Assembly: GCF_010634855.1 (NCBI RefSeq)
Contig: NZ_MWLQ01000014.1
Location: 1-64,000 of the forward strand
Origin: Microbacterium sp. B35-30
GTDB taxonomy: Bacteria > Actinomycetota > Actinomycetes > Actinomycetales > Microbacteriaceae
Length of the DNA: 64,000 nt
Direction: 5' to 3'
Shown here: positions 50,493 through 59,123 of the stretch, piece after piece
Position numbering within the stretch: the stretch's first letter is position 1
How the letters are laid out: the number at the start of each line of letters is the position of its first letter
Notes under the pieces: generated by a model
Told to the model about the DNA's origin: nothing
Seen by the model: the letters and a program-made list of their open reading frames with translations, nothing else
The model's database searches: none
Translations under genes and position numbers: made by a program

Positions 50493-51527
50493 ATGCCTCG
50501 ACTGCCCCGCGCCGACGGAATGACGCGCGTCACGATCGCCGACGTCGCCGCCCGTGCCGGGGTCTCGCTGTCCACGGTCTCGCGCGCGCTGAACGGCAAC
50601 CCGACGGTGGATCCGGAACTTGCCGAGCGGGTGAAGGATGCCGCGGCCGCCCTGGACTACACCGCGAGCCCCGTCGCCCGCAGCCTCGTGCTCGGCCGCA
50701 CGCAGACCGTAGCCGTCATCGTGCCCGACCTCGGCAACCCGACGTTCCAGGCGATCCTGCGCGGCCTGAGCCGGGCCGCGGCGGCCGACGACTACCACGT
50801 CCTCGTCGCCGACTCCGCCGAGTCGGTCGAGGAAGAGCGCGTGCTCGCCGGCGCGACCCGGCGGCGCACCGACGGGGTCATCCTGTGCTCCCCGCGCCTG
50901 CCGCAGGACGAGCTCGACCGGCTCGTCGGCGGGCTGCGGCCCGTCGTGCTCATCAACCGCACGTCCGGCGAGGTGCCGTCGGTGCGCGCCGATTACGGCG
51001 GCGCCCTGGCCGACGAACTCACCCACCTCCACGGCCTCGGCCACCGGCGCATCGTGTTCCTGGCGGGCGCGCCGCGCAGTGTCGCGAACGCCGCCCGGCT
51101 CGAGGCGATCGCCGCGTTCGTCGCTGCTCACCCCGAGACCGAGATCTCGGAGATCCCCTGCGGCGTCGACTTCGAAGCCGGTGCCGCTGCCGGCGCCGCC
51201 GTGCTCGCATCCGGCGCCACGGCTGCGGTCGCCTTCAACGATCTGGTGGCGATGGGCCTTCTCAGCGCCGTGCAGGCCAGCGGATGCCGCGTCCCCGGCG
51301 ATCTCTCCATCGTCGGCTTCGACGACATCCCGTTCGCGCAGTACACGACTCCCCCGCTCACCACGGCCGCGGTTCCCGCCGCCGAGCTCGGTGCCCGGGC
51401 GTGGGAGCGGATGCGCGAGCTGCTCGAGGGCGCCGAGCCGGGGCATCCGCTCACCGTCCTGCCGAAGCTGACGGTCCGCGGCTCGAGCGGCCCTGCCGGG
51501 GCACGCGCCACGTCCGCCGGCGGCTAG
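50493..51527 (+). CDS. LacI-family regulator, probable repressor of the uronate operon
   Basis: A 344-aa repressor: HTH TIADVAARAGVSLSTVSRAL at about residues 12-35, effector domain with VIVPDLGNPTFQAILRGLSR, LGHRRIVFLAGAPRS and IVGFDDIPFAQYTTPPLTT. ATG 50493 is chosen because AAGGAG ends 6 nt upstream; the frame opens 21 nt earlier. AAACGTTT-class operators lie in front of this gene and of the operon starting at 51621, which fits autoregulation and repression of uronate catabolism; an aldarate, uronate or keto-intermediate could be the inducer (inference). Confidence 0.92.
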   Translation: MPRLPRADGMTRVTIADVAARAGVSLSTVSRALNGNPTVDPELAERVKDAAAALDYTASPVARSLVLGRTQTVAVIVPDLGNPTFQAILRGLSRAAAADDYHVLVADSAESVEEERVLAGATRRRTDGVILCSPRLPQDELDRLVGGLRPVVLINRTSGEVPSVRADYGGALADELTHLHGLGHRRIVFLAGAPRSVANAARLEAIAAFVAAHPETEISEIPCGVDFEAGAAAGAAVLASGATAAVAFNDLVAMGLLSAVQASGCRVPGDLSIVGFDDIPFAQYTTPPLTTAAVPAAELGARAWERMRELLEGAEPGHPLTVLPKLTVRGSSGPAGARATSAGG

Positions 51528-51588
51528 GGATCGATCAAGACGGGCTCGTCCGGACACCTGTTCCGGGCACCACGTCGCCGCGGCGTGG

Positions 51589-51609
51589 TAGTCTGAGAAA
51601 ACGTTTCCT
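51589..51609 (+). promoter_or_regulatory. -10 box and operator of the uronate operon
   Basis: TAGTCT (51589-51594) is followed by AGAAAACGTTTCCT (51596-51609), which covers the expected transcription start, then AAGGAG (51611-51616) and ATG 51621. Repressor bound here would block initiation. Confidence 0.75.
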
Positions 51610-51620
51610 GAAGGAGTGAG

Positions 51621-52979
51621 ATGAGCCACCGCCGGTACGCCCTCGTCGGTGCGGGACACCGCGCCCAGATGTACGTCGACGCCATCATCGGGCGGTACTC
51701 GGACGACGCTGTGCTCGTCGCGATCTGCGAGCCGAACCCGGTCCGCGCGCAGTACTACGTCGACCGCGTCGTCGAGGCGGGCTTCCCGGCGCCGACGGTG
51801 TACGGGCCCGACGACCTCGAGGCGATGGTCAGCGCCGAGCGCGTCGACCGCGTGGTGATCTGTGCGCGCGACGACCTGCACGCGCCCCTGATCGTGCGGG
51901 CACTGGATGCCGGAGCCGACGTCGTCGTCGAGAAGCCGCTGACCATCGACGGGCCGTCGGCCGCCGCCATCGAGGACGCCATCGACCGCACCGGCCGCGA
52001 GGTCGTCATCACCTTCAACTACCGGTATTCGCCGCGCAACTCGGCGCTCCGGCAGGTCATCCAGGACGGCACCATCGGCGACGTCACGAGCGTGGACTTC
52101 TCGTGGGTGCTCGACACCAAGCACGGCGCCGACTACTTCCGCCGCTGGCACCGCGAGAAGGAGCACTCGGGCGGCCTGCTGGTGCACAAGGCCAGCCACC
52201 ACTTCGACCTGGTCAACTGGTGGATCCGCTCGGCACCGCGCCGCGTCTTCGCCTCGGGTGGGCTGCGCTTCTACGGCGCCGGCAACGCCACGGCACGCGG
52301 CATCCATGGCCGACCCGCCCGTGGCACCCACGACGGGAGCGATGCCTTCGAACTCGACCTGCGCTCCGACGAGCGCCTCAAGGCGCTGTACCTCGACGCG
52401 GAGCAGCACGACGGCTACCTGCGCGACCGCGACGTGTTCGGCGAGGGCATCACGATCGAAGACAACCTCGCCCTCGTCGTCGACTACGCCTCCGGCGCGA
52501 CCCTGTCGTACTCGCTGAACGCGCACTCGCCCTGGGAGGGCTACCGCGTCGCTGTCAACGGCACGCTCGGGCGCGCCGAGCTCGAGGTGGTCGAGCGCGG
52601 CGCCGTGCTCGCCGACGAGGGACTGCACCCGGTGCTCGACCCGTCGGCCGTCGACGCCGGATCGTCGGGGTCGCTGCGCCCCGAGGGCGAGCGACTGATC
52701 GTGCAGAAGCACTGGGAGGCCGCCTACGAGGTGCCCATCGTCGCCGCGGGAGAAGGCGGTCACGGCGGCGGCGACGACCTGCTCCTCGCCGATGTGTTCG
52801 AAGGCCCCGGCGACGACCCGCTCGCCCGCCCCGCCGACTGGCGTGACGGCGTGCGCTCCATCGCCGTCGGCATCGCCGGCAACCGCTCCCTCGAGACCGG
52901 CCTGCCGGTGCAGGTGGCCGAGCTCGGCATCCGCTTCCTCGCCGCCGACGGCGCTCCCGCCGTCGCCGTCCGCGCATGA
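51621..52979 (+). CDS. Gfo/Idh/MocA-family oxidoreductase, first gene of the uronate operon
   Basis: A 452-aa protein with VGAGHRAQMY at the nucleotide-binding site, VEKPLTIDG with Glu104-Lys105, and GLLVHKASHHFDLVNWW carrying the catalytic-region histidines. It is about 80 aa longer than common members because of an extended C-terminal half. It overlaps the next gene by 4 nt. Within the operon it might oxidise an oligo-uronide or reduce a keto intermediate; I cannot assign a step. Confidence 0.88.
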   Translation: MSHRRYALVGAGHRAQMYVDAIIGRYSDDAVLVAICEPNPVRAQYYVDRVVEAGFPAPTVYGPDDLEAMVSAERVDRVVICARDDLHAPLIVRALDAGADVVVEKPLTIDGPSAAAIEDAIDRTGREVVITFNYRYSPRNSALRQVIQDGTIGDVTSVDFSWVLDTKHGADYFRRWHREKEHSGGLLVHKASHHFDLVNWWIRSAPRRVFASGGLRFYGAGNATARGIHGRPARGTHDGSDAFELDLRSDERLKALYLDAEQHDGYLRDRDVFGEGITIEDNLALVVDYASGATLSYSLNAHSPWEGYRVAVNGTLGRAELEVVERGAVLADEGLHPVLDPSAVDAGSSGSLRPEGERLIVQKHWEAAYEVPIVAAGEGGHGGGDDLLLADVFEGPGDDPLARPADWRDGVRSIAVGIAGNRSLETGLPVQVAELGIRFLAADGAPAVAVRA

Positions 52980-54022
52980 GCCGCATCGCCGTCACCGGCG
53001 GCGCCGGACGCCTCGGTCGCAGCCTCGTCGCCGGACTGGCCGGCGCCGGCCACGAGCTGGTGTCGCTCGACCGGGCCGTCTCCGAGGCCGCCGAGCTGGC
53101 GAACGTCGAGCAGGTCGCCGTGGATCTGACGGATCCGGATGCCGCGTCCCGCGCGATCACGGATGCCCGGGCCGACGCGCTGATCCATCTCGCGGCCATT
53201 GCGGTGCCGTTCAGCGCACCCGAAGACGTGATCCTCCGCACCAACGCGGCCCTCGCCTTGAACGTGATGTCGGCGGGCGTCGCGGCGGGTGTCGCGAAGA
53301 TCGTGGCGGCGTCGAGCCCGACCGTCCTCGGCTACGGCGCGCCGAGAGGATGGCTGCCCGACCGCTTCCCGCTCGACGAGGAGACGGCGCCGAAGCCGTG
53401 GAACGCCTACGCGCTGTCGAAGCACCTCGCAGAGCAGACCGTCGCGATGCTCGCGCGCCAGACCGGCGACGCGACGCGGTTCGCGGCCTTCCGCCCCTGC
53501 TACGTCATCGCGCCCGAGGAGTGGGACGGCGCACCCACCCAGCAGGGCCACACGGTGGCCGAACGCCTCGACGACCCTGCGCTGTCGGCGCCCGCCCTGT
53601 TCAACTACGTCGACGCGCGGGATGTCGCGACCTTCATCGACACCCTCCTGTTGGCGCTGCCCGAAATCCCGAACGCCGAGGTGTTCTTCGTCGGCGCCGA
53701 CGACGCACTGGCCCGCCGCCCGCTCGCCGAGCTGCTGCCGCAGTTCGTGCCGGGCACCGCTGAACTCGCCGCGGAATTGACCGGCACCGCGCCGGCGTTC
53801 TCCAATGCGAAGGCCCGCCGCGTGCTCGGCTGGCGCCCGGCCCACACCTGGCGCGGCGAGTTGGGTGAACCCCTGCCCGCCTCCGACGCGTTTGGACTCG
53901 CTCGTTCCTCGCTCGCTCAACGACCGGGTGGGGACGTCGACTCCCGGCCGTTGAGCGAGCTTGCGAGTCGAAACGCCCCGGACGCGGACCCCGCCTCAAC
54001 CCGAAAGGACGTGCTGGCGTGA
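52976..54022 (+). CDS. NAD-dependent epimerase/dehydratase-fold protein, probably uronate dehydrogenase
   Basis: A 348-aa short-chain-type enzyme: VTGGAGRLGRSL at the N-terminus (GxxGxxG), VDLTDPDAASRA, AASSPTVLGYG with the catalytic Ser, and Tyr145-x3-Lys149 in YALSKHLAEQ. With KdgD, an aldarate dehydratase and a semialdehyde dehydrogenase in the same operon, the role that fits is oxidation of galacturonate or glucuronate to the aldaro-lactone. An epimerase is the alternative. The last 45 or so residues (ASDAFGLARSSLAQRPGG onward) are encoded by a palindromic repeat (53888-53976) and are unlikely to belong to the ancestral protein. Overlaps both neighbours by 4 nt. Confidence 0.8.
   Translation: MSRIAVTGGAGRLGRSLVAGLAGAGHELVSLDRAVSEAAELANVEQVAVDLTDPDAASRAITDARADALIHLAAIAVPFSAPEDVILRTNAALALNVMSAGVAAGVAKIVAASSPTVLGYGAPRGWLPDRFPLDEETAPKPWNAYALSKHLAEQTVAMLARQTGDATRFAAFRPCYVIAPEEWDGAPTQQGHTVAERLDDPALSAPALFNYVDARDVATFIDTLLLALPEIPNAEVFFVGADDALARRPLAELLPQFVPGTAELAAELTGTAPAFSNAKARRVLGWRPAHTWRGELGEPLPASDAFGLARSSLAQRPGGDVDSRPLSELASRNAPDADPASTRKDVLA
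53888..53976. repeat. palindromic repeat, family A, inside the 3' end of a gene
   Basis: Arms 53888-53927 and 53944-53976 are inverted copies containing CTCGCTCGCTCAACGACCGG and CCGTTGAGCGAGC. A 27-bp stretch (53901-53927) is identical to 57674-57700. It is translated as the C-terminal tail of the dehydrogenase, upstream of the KdgD start. Confidence 0.85.
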
Positions 54023-54921
54023 ACTTCGACGGCATCCTCTTCTTCCCCGTCACCCCGTTCGACGCCGACGACCGCGTCGACGAAGACCTGCTGCGGCAGC
54101 ACCTCGACACAACGCTCGCGCACGCCCCCGGCGGCGTGTTCCCCGCGTGCGGCACGGGCGAGTTCCATGCCCTCTCCACCGAGGAGGCCACGCGCGTCGT
54201 GCAGGTGGCGACCGAGACGGTCGCGGGCCGCGTGCCCGTCGTCGCCGGCACCGGCGGGCCCCTCGGCCACGCCAAGACGCTCGCCCGGGCAGCCGCAGAC
54301 GCCGGCGCCGACGCACTGCTGGTGCTGCCGCCATACCTGGTCGGCGGTCCCCAGGCGGGACTCGTCGCCTACGTGGAAGCGGTGGCTGCGGCATCCGATC
54401 TTCCCGTCGTGATCTACCACCGCGGCACCGCGCAGTATTCGGTCGACTCGGTGCGCCGGCTCGCGCAGAACCCCAAGGTCGTCGGCTTCAAGGACGGCGT
54501 GGGCGACGTCGGTCTCGCCCAGCAGATCGTGCGCGCCGTCGCCGCCGAGGGACGCGACGACTTCGCGTTCTTCAACGGCCTCCTCACTGCGGAGCTGACG
54601 CAGGGCGCGTACCGCGGCATCGGCATCCCGCTGTACTCGTCGGCGGCGTTCGCGATGATCCCCGAGGTCGCGGGCGCCTACTACCGGGCGTACGTCGACG
54701 GCGACGAGGTGCGCCGCGCGGCGCTGCTCGACGGCTTCTACTCACCGCTCGTGAAGCTGCGGGACGAGACCCCGGGCTTCGGCGTCTCGCTGATCAAGAC
54801 GGGCCTGCGGCTCGGCGGCCTGCCGGTCGGCTCGGTGCGTGCGCCGCTGGTCGACCCGACTCCGGCGCAGGAAGAGCGCCTCGCCGAGATCCTCGAGGCC
54901 GGGCGGGCGCTGCTGTCATGA
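54019..54921 (+). CDS. kdgD: 5-dehydro-4-deoxyglucarate dehydratase (KdgD)
   Basis: A 300-aa DapA-superfamily TIM barrel. It begins FDGILFFPVTPFDADDRVDE, has GTGEFHALSTEEATRVV, Tyr133 in VIYHRGTAQYS and the Schiff-base Lys158 in VGFKDGVGDV. KdgD decarboxylates and dehydrates 5-dehydro-4-deoxyglucarate to 2-oxoglutarate semialdehyde; the next genes supply the steps before and after. Length matches the family (about 300). The GTG at 54019 overlaps the preceding stop; CCGAAAGGA lies 8-9 nt upstream. Confidence 0.9.
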   Translation: MNFDGILFFPVTPFDADDRVDEDLLRQHLDTTLAHAPGGVFPACGTGEFHALSTEEATRVVQVATETVAGRVPVVAGTGGPLGHAKTLARAAADAGADALLVLPPYLVGGPQAGLVAYVEAVAAASDLPVVIYHRGTAQYSVDSVRRLAQNPKVVGFKDGVGDVGLAQQIVRAVAAEGRDDFAFFNGLLTAELTQGAYRGIGIPLYSSAAFAMIPEVAGAYYRAYVDGDEVRRAALLDGFYSPLVKLRDETPGFGVSLIKTGLRLGGLPVGSVRAPLVDPTPAQEERLAEILEAGRALLS

Positions 54922-56090
54922 CGAACCCTGCGGAGGCCGGCGTGGTGGCGGACGCCTCGTCCACGGCCGCGCTCGGCGCGGGCGCGGCGTCGTTCGACGC
55001 GGCGCCGACGATCGCCGCTTTCGACGCGCGGCTGCTCCGCGTGCCGCTCACGCGCCCGTGGGGCGCCGACGTCACGACGATCGGCGTCATCGCGACGCAC
55101 GTCGTCCGGTCGGACGGCGCGGAGGGCTGGGGCTTCTCCTGGACGCCGCAGATCGGCGCCGAGGCGGTACACGCCCTGCTCGCGAACGACATCACCGCCT
55201 TCGCCGTCGGCCGGCCGGCCGACCCCGGCTCGGAGTGGCTCTCGCTCTGGCAGCACCTCCACGAGGCCGGTGGCGGCGGGATCACCACCATCGCCATGGC
55301 CGGGCTCAATCTCGCACTGTGGGACGCGGCGGTGAGGGATGCCGGAACCTCGCTCACCGGCTTCCTCGGCGCCCAGCGCGAGAGCGTCCGGGCCTACGGC
55401 TCGGGCGTGAACCTCCACTACACGCCGGACGAACTGGTCGCCCAGGTGCGGCGCTGGGTCGCCGCCGGGTTCGACGCGGTCAAGGTCAAGGTCGGAAAGC
55501 CCGACGTCGCCGAGGACCTCGACCGCATGCGCGCCGTCCGCGAGGTGCTCGGCCCCGATCGCGCGCTCATGATCGACGCGAACCAGCGCTGGGAACTCGA
55601 CCGCGCCACGGCGTCGCTCGAGGTGCTCGCCGAGGTGTCGCCGGCATGGATCGAGGAGCCGCTGCGCGCCGACGATCTGTACGGGCACATCGAGCTCTCG
55701 AAGCGGCTCGGCGCGTCGAGCCGGATCCCGATCGCGGTCGGCGAGAACCTGCACAACGTCTTCCGGTTCGACGACTTCCTCCGCACCGGCGCCGCGCAGA
55801 TCGTGCAGCCCAACATCGTGCGCGTCGGCGGCATCACACCGTTCCTGGGCATCGCGGCGATCGCCGCCGAGCACGGCGCCGCGGTGCACCCCCATCTGCT
55901 GCCCGAGCTGTCGGGCCAGCTCGCCCTGTGCCTGCGCGCCGTGCCCGGCGTCCCCGAGCCGATGACCGAGGACGTCGAGGACGCCGGCTTCGGCTCGCTC
56001 GGCGCTCTCGTCGACGATTCGCCCGTGCGCATCGCGGACGGCATACTCACCGAGGTCGACCACGCCGGTCTCGGCATCCGCTTCTCATGA
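54918..56090 (+). CDS. enolase-superfamily dehydratase (mandelate-racemase type, aldarate dehydratase)
   Basis: A 390-aa enzyme. It has the KxK pair Lys189/Lys191 (DAVKVKVGKP), metal ligands Asp220 (MIDANQRW), Glu246 (WIEEPL) and Glu276 (GENLHN), and His324/His326 (VHPHLLPE) in the position of the catalytic base. The operon suggests galactarate or glucarate dehydration to 5-dehydro-4-deoxyglucarate. The first 35 residues (Ala/Ser-rich) look dispensable, so the true start may be later, though ATG 54918 overlaps kdgD by 4 nt. Confidence 0.87.
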   Translation: MTNPAEAGVVADASSTAALGAGAASFDAAPTIAAFDARLLRVPLTRPWGADVTTIGVIATHVVRSDGAEGWGFSWTPQIGAEAVHALLANDITAFAVGRPADPGSEWLSLWQHLHEAGGGGITTIAMAGLNLALWDAAVRDAGTSLTGFLGAQRESVRAYGSGVNLHYTPDELVAQVRRWVAAGFDAVKVKVGKPDVAEDLDRMRAVREVLGPDRALMIDANQRWELDRATASLEVLAEVSPAWIEEPLRADDLYGHIELSKRLGASSRIPIAVGENLHNVFRFDDFLRTGAAQIVQPNIVRVGGITPFLGIAAIAAEHGAAVHPHLLPELSGQLALCLRAVPGVPEPMTEDVEDAGFGSLGALVDDSPVRIADGILTEVDHAGLGIRFS

Positions 56091-56118
56091 CCGAATTGCG
56101 AGCCTCCGGAGGACTCTC

Positions 56119-57579
56119 ATGACCACCGCCATCACCACCACCTCAGCCACCGAACTCGACGCTCTCGCCGCTGCCGCCGCCGCGGCGGCCCCCGTGTGGC
56201 GGGCAGCGGATGCCGCGACCCGCGCGTCGTGGCTGCGTGCAGCGGCCGACGCGCTCGACGCGCACACCGACGAGCTCGTCGCGATCGCCGATGAGGAGAC
56301 CCGCCTCGGCGAGACCCGCCTGCGCGGCGAGGTCGGACGCACCACGGGCCAGCTGCGCCTCTTCGCGAGCGTGGTAGAGGAGGGCTCGTACCTCGAGCTC
56401 ACCGTCGATGACGCCGACGCATCGGCCGCCCCGCCGCGTCCCGAGCTGCGCCGCATGCTCGTCGGTGTCGGCCCGGTCGCGGTGTTCTCGGCCTCGAACT
56501 TCCCATTCGCGTTCTCGGTCGCCGGTGGCGACACCGCGTCGGCGCTCGCGGCCGGCAACCCGGTCATCGTCAAGGCGCACTCGGGGCACCCCCGCCTGTC
56601 GGAGCGCACGGCCGCGATCGTCTCTTCCGCGCTCGTGGCGGCCGGTGCGCCCGAGGGTTCGCTGGCGCTCGTCGAAGGCCGTGAGGCAGGCAACGCGCTG
56701 GTGCAGCATCCGGTGATCCAGGCTGCCGGTTTCACCGGCTCGCTCACGGGCGGCCGCGCCCTCTTCGACCTCGCGGCGGGGCGCCACGACCCCATCCCGT
56801 TCTACGGCGAGCTCGGCTCGGTCAACCCCGTCGTGATCACCTCGACGGCGGCCGCCGCGCGCGGCGAGGCGCTCGCGCAGGGTCTCGTCGGATCGTTCAC
56901 GCTCGGCGTCGGACAGTTCTGCACCAAGCCCGGCGTGGTGTTCGTGCCCGCCGGCGCGGGCTTCGAAGAGCTCGTCGCCGGCTTCGCTTCCGGAGCCGCC
57001 GGCGGACCACTTCTCACCGACCGCATCACCGACGCCTTCCCGGCCGGCATCGAGCACCTGGAGTCCGACCCGTCGGTGTCGGTCGTCGCGCACGGGCTTC
57101 CCGTCGAGGCGGGAGCGGCGCAGCCTGTGGTGCTGACGACGGATGCCGCAGCCGTCGCCGCGCGCCCCGAAACGCTGCTCGAGGAATGCTTCGGCCCCGT
57201 CACGCTGCTGGTGCGCTATTCGTCGGCCGAGGAGTTGCAGGCCGCCCTCGAGGCGGTGCCCGGGTCGCTCACCGCGACCCTGCACTCGGAGCCCTCCGAC
57301 GAGGTGGCGGACGTGCTCGAGGTGCTCACCCGCAAGGCCGGCCGCGTGCTCTTCGCGGGCTGGCCGACCGGCGTCGCGGTGACCTGGTCGCAGCAGCACG
57401 GCGGCCCCTGGCCCGCGACGACGTCGCTGCACACGTCGGTCGGTGCCACGGCGATCCGCCGCTTCCTCCGGCCGGTCGTGTTCCAGGACGCACCCGAGGC
57501 GCTCCTGCCGCCGGTGCTCCGCGACGAGTCCCTCGAGCGCCTGCCGCACCGCCGCAACGGCGTGCTGCGAGCCCCGTGA
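56119..57579 (+). CDS. 2-oxoglutarate semialdehyde dehydrogenase (aldehyde dehydrogenase family)
   Basis: A 486-aa ALDH. Nucleophile Cys268 is in GQFCTKPG and the general base Glu231 in YGELGSVNPVV; NFPFAFSVAGGDTASALAAG is typical of the oxoglutarate-semialdehyde branch found with KdgD. It would convert 2-oxoglutarate semialdehyde to 2-oxoglutarate, feeding the TCA cycle. ATG 56119 follows GGAGGA. It is the last gene of the uronate operon; the next 315 bp carry no gene but a palindromic repeat. Confidence 0.9.
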   Translation: MTTAITTTSATELDALAAAAAAAAPVWRAADAATRASWLRAAADALDAHTDELVAIADEETRLGETRLRGEVGRTTGQLRLFASVVEEGSYLELTVDDADASAAPPRPELRRMLVGVGPVAVFSASNFPFAFSVAGGDTASALAAGNPVIVKAHSGHPRLSERTAAIVSSALVAAGAPEGSLALVEGREAGNALVQHPVIQAAGFTGSLTGGRALFDLAAGRHDPIPFYGELGSVNPVVITSTAAAARGEALAQGLVGSFTLGVGQFCTKPGVVFVPAGAGFEELVAGFASGAAGGPLLTDRITDAFPAGIEHLESDPSVSVVAHGLPVEAGAAQPVVLTTDAAAVAARPETLLEECFGPVTLLVRYSSAEELQAALEAVPGSLTATLHSEPSDEVADVLEVLTRKAGRVLFAGWPTGVAVTWSQQHGGPWPATTSLHTSVGATAIRRFLRPVVFQDAPEALLPPVLRDESLERLPHRRNGVLRAP

Positions 57580-57661
57580 CCGGGCGGTCCTGACCCGGTC
57601 GCTCTCCGAGCCTGTCGTAGGGCGTCCAGGGAGCGGGCTGGCGCTTCTGGACCGCCAGACC

Positions 57662-57858
57662 CGTTTCGTCTCCCTCGTTCCTCGCTCGCTCAACGACCGG
57701 AACCAGCGGAGCGCGTGGAAATCCGGACGCGATCCGTCTCCCGGCGCCAAGGACCGGAGACGCGGAGTACCGGGACTGCGGACGCCGTCGATCTCGCTCG
57801 CAACACGCGTGATTCCGGTCGTTGAGCGGAGGGCGCTCTAGCGCCCGCAGACGAAACG
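57662..57858. repeat. palindromic repeat, family A, in the 57580-57894 gap
   Basis: Inverted arms at 57662-57700 and 57815-57858 share the CTCGCTCGCTCAACGACCGG core with the element at 53888 and are separated by 114 bp of unremarkable sequence. No ribosome site or coding pattern was seen in the 315-bp gap. Confidence 0.8.
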
Positions 57859-57894
57859 CCTCGAACCGCCGCGAAGCCCTGGCTCGGATGCGAG

Positions 57895-59031
57895 TCAGCG
57901 GTCGGAGACGGCCCGCGCGAGCTGCGCGCCTGCCTTTTCGAGCCAGTGCCCGGCATCGGCCATCGCCGCCACACCGGAGCCGGCGAGCTCCGTGAGCGAC
58001 GCGGTCGCCGCGAAGCCTGCGACATCGGCGTCCGCTGTGATCCGCCCCGCGACCAGCGCGACCGGCACGCCCGCCGACGCGGCGATCGCCGCCACGTGGG
58101 CCGGGACCTTGCCGGCGGCCGACTGGCCGTCGTACGACCCCTCCCCCGTGACCACCGCAGCGGCGTCCGCCACCGCCGCGGCGAGACCCACGAGGTCCGC
58201 GACCGCAGCCGACCCGGGCACGAGCGTCGCGCCCCACGCCAGCAGGCCGAACCCGGTGCCGCCGGCCGCGCCGGCGCCCGCGGCATCCGGATCCGTGCCG
58301 GCGAATGCGGCCAGCCCTGCGAGCCGCGCCAGCCCCGCGTCGAGCGCGGCGATGTCTTCTGCCGCCGCACCCTTCTGCGGGCCGAACACCGCCGCCGCGC
58401 CCCGCACGCCGAGGAGCGGGTTCGTCACGTCGCTGAGCACCGTCGCACCGTGGGACGGGAGCGGCGCGAGTCCTGACAGGTCCGCCGATGCCACCGCGGC
58501 GAGGCCCCGGGCGCCGTCAGCGATCGGCGAGGCGGCGGCATCCGTGAATCGCGCCCCCAGCGCCGTGAGCATGCCCGTGCCGCCGTCGGTCGACGAGCTC
58601 GACCCGATGCCCAGCACGAGCCGCGACACCCCGTGGGCGAGGGCGTCGGCGATCGCCTCGCCGAAGCCGCGCGTGTGCGCGTCGAAGGCCCGGAGGCGGG
58701 GCGGGGTGCCGAGCAGCTCGATGCCGCTGGTGTTCGCGAGCTCGACGACGCCGGTTCCGCGGGGCGCGTCAGGGCTCGGCGGGAGGAGGACCCAGGATGC
58801 CGCCACCGCCGTGCCCTCCGGACCGGTCACCGTCACCGGCATCCGGCGCGCGCCCGGCACGGCCGCGGCGAACGCGTCGACCGTGCCCTCTCCGCCGTCC
58901 GCCATCGGCAGCGGCCGCACGTGGTCGGAGGGATGTTCGGCACGCCACCCGGCGGCGAGGGCCGCGGCCGCGGCCGCGGCTCCGATCGTCCCTTTGAACG
59001 AGTCGGGCGCGATCACGACGGTGCGGGTCAT
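57895..59031 (-). CDS. glycerate kinase (GlxK/GarK type)
   Basis: A 378-aa protein of glycerate kinase family 1: VVIAPDSFKGTIGAAAAAAA, PMADGGEGTVDAF, LVLGIGSSSSTDGGTGML, FGPQKGAA and VVTGEGSYDGQSAAGKV. It phosphorylates D-glycerate, linking tartronate-type or aldarate catabolism to glycolysis. ATG 59031 has GAGGAGA 8 nt upstream. It is a single gene, opposite in direction to the uronate operon. Glycerate is a product of the alternative galactarate/glucarate route, but that aldolase is not seen here. Confidence 0.93.
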   Translation of the reverse strand: MTRTVVIAPDSFKGTIGAAAAAAALAAGWRAEHPSDHVRPLPMADGGEGTVDAFAAAVPGARRMPVTVTGPEGTAVAASWVLLPPSPDAPRGTGVVELANTSGIELLGTPPRLRAFDAHTRGFGEAIADALAHGVSRLVLGIGSSSSTDGGTGMLTALGARFTDAAASPIADGARGLAAVASADLSGLAPLPSHGATVLSDVTNPLLGVRGAAAVFGPQKGAAAEDIAALDAGLARLAGLAAFAGTDPDAAGAGAAGGTGFGLLAWGATLVPGSAAVADLVGLAAAVADAAAVVTGEGSYDGQSAAGKVPAHVAAIAASAGVPVALVAGRITADADVAGFAATASLTELAGSGVAAMADAGHWLEKAGAQLARAVSDR

Positions 59032-59101
59032 GGCGTCATTCTCCTCGGGAGTGCGGGCGCGTCACCCGCGCGGGCGACGACCGGGCGGAGACATTCGTGC
59101 G

Positions 59102-59116
59102 GGAAAGCGTTATCCT
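59102..59116 (+). promoter_or_regulatory. LacI-type operator overlapping a leaderless -10
   Basis: GGAAAGCGTTATCC (59102-59115) overlaps TATCCT (59111-59116), which ends exactly 7 nt before ATG 59124. No clear -35. Confidence 0.7.
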
Positions 59117-59123
59117 GCCGATC

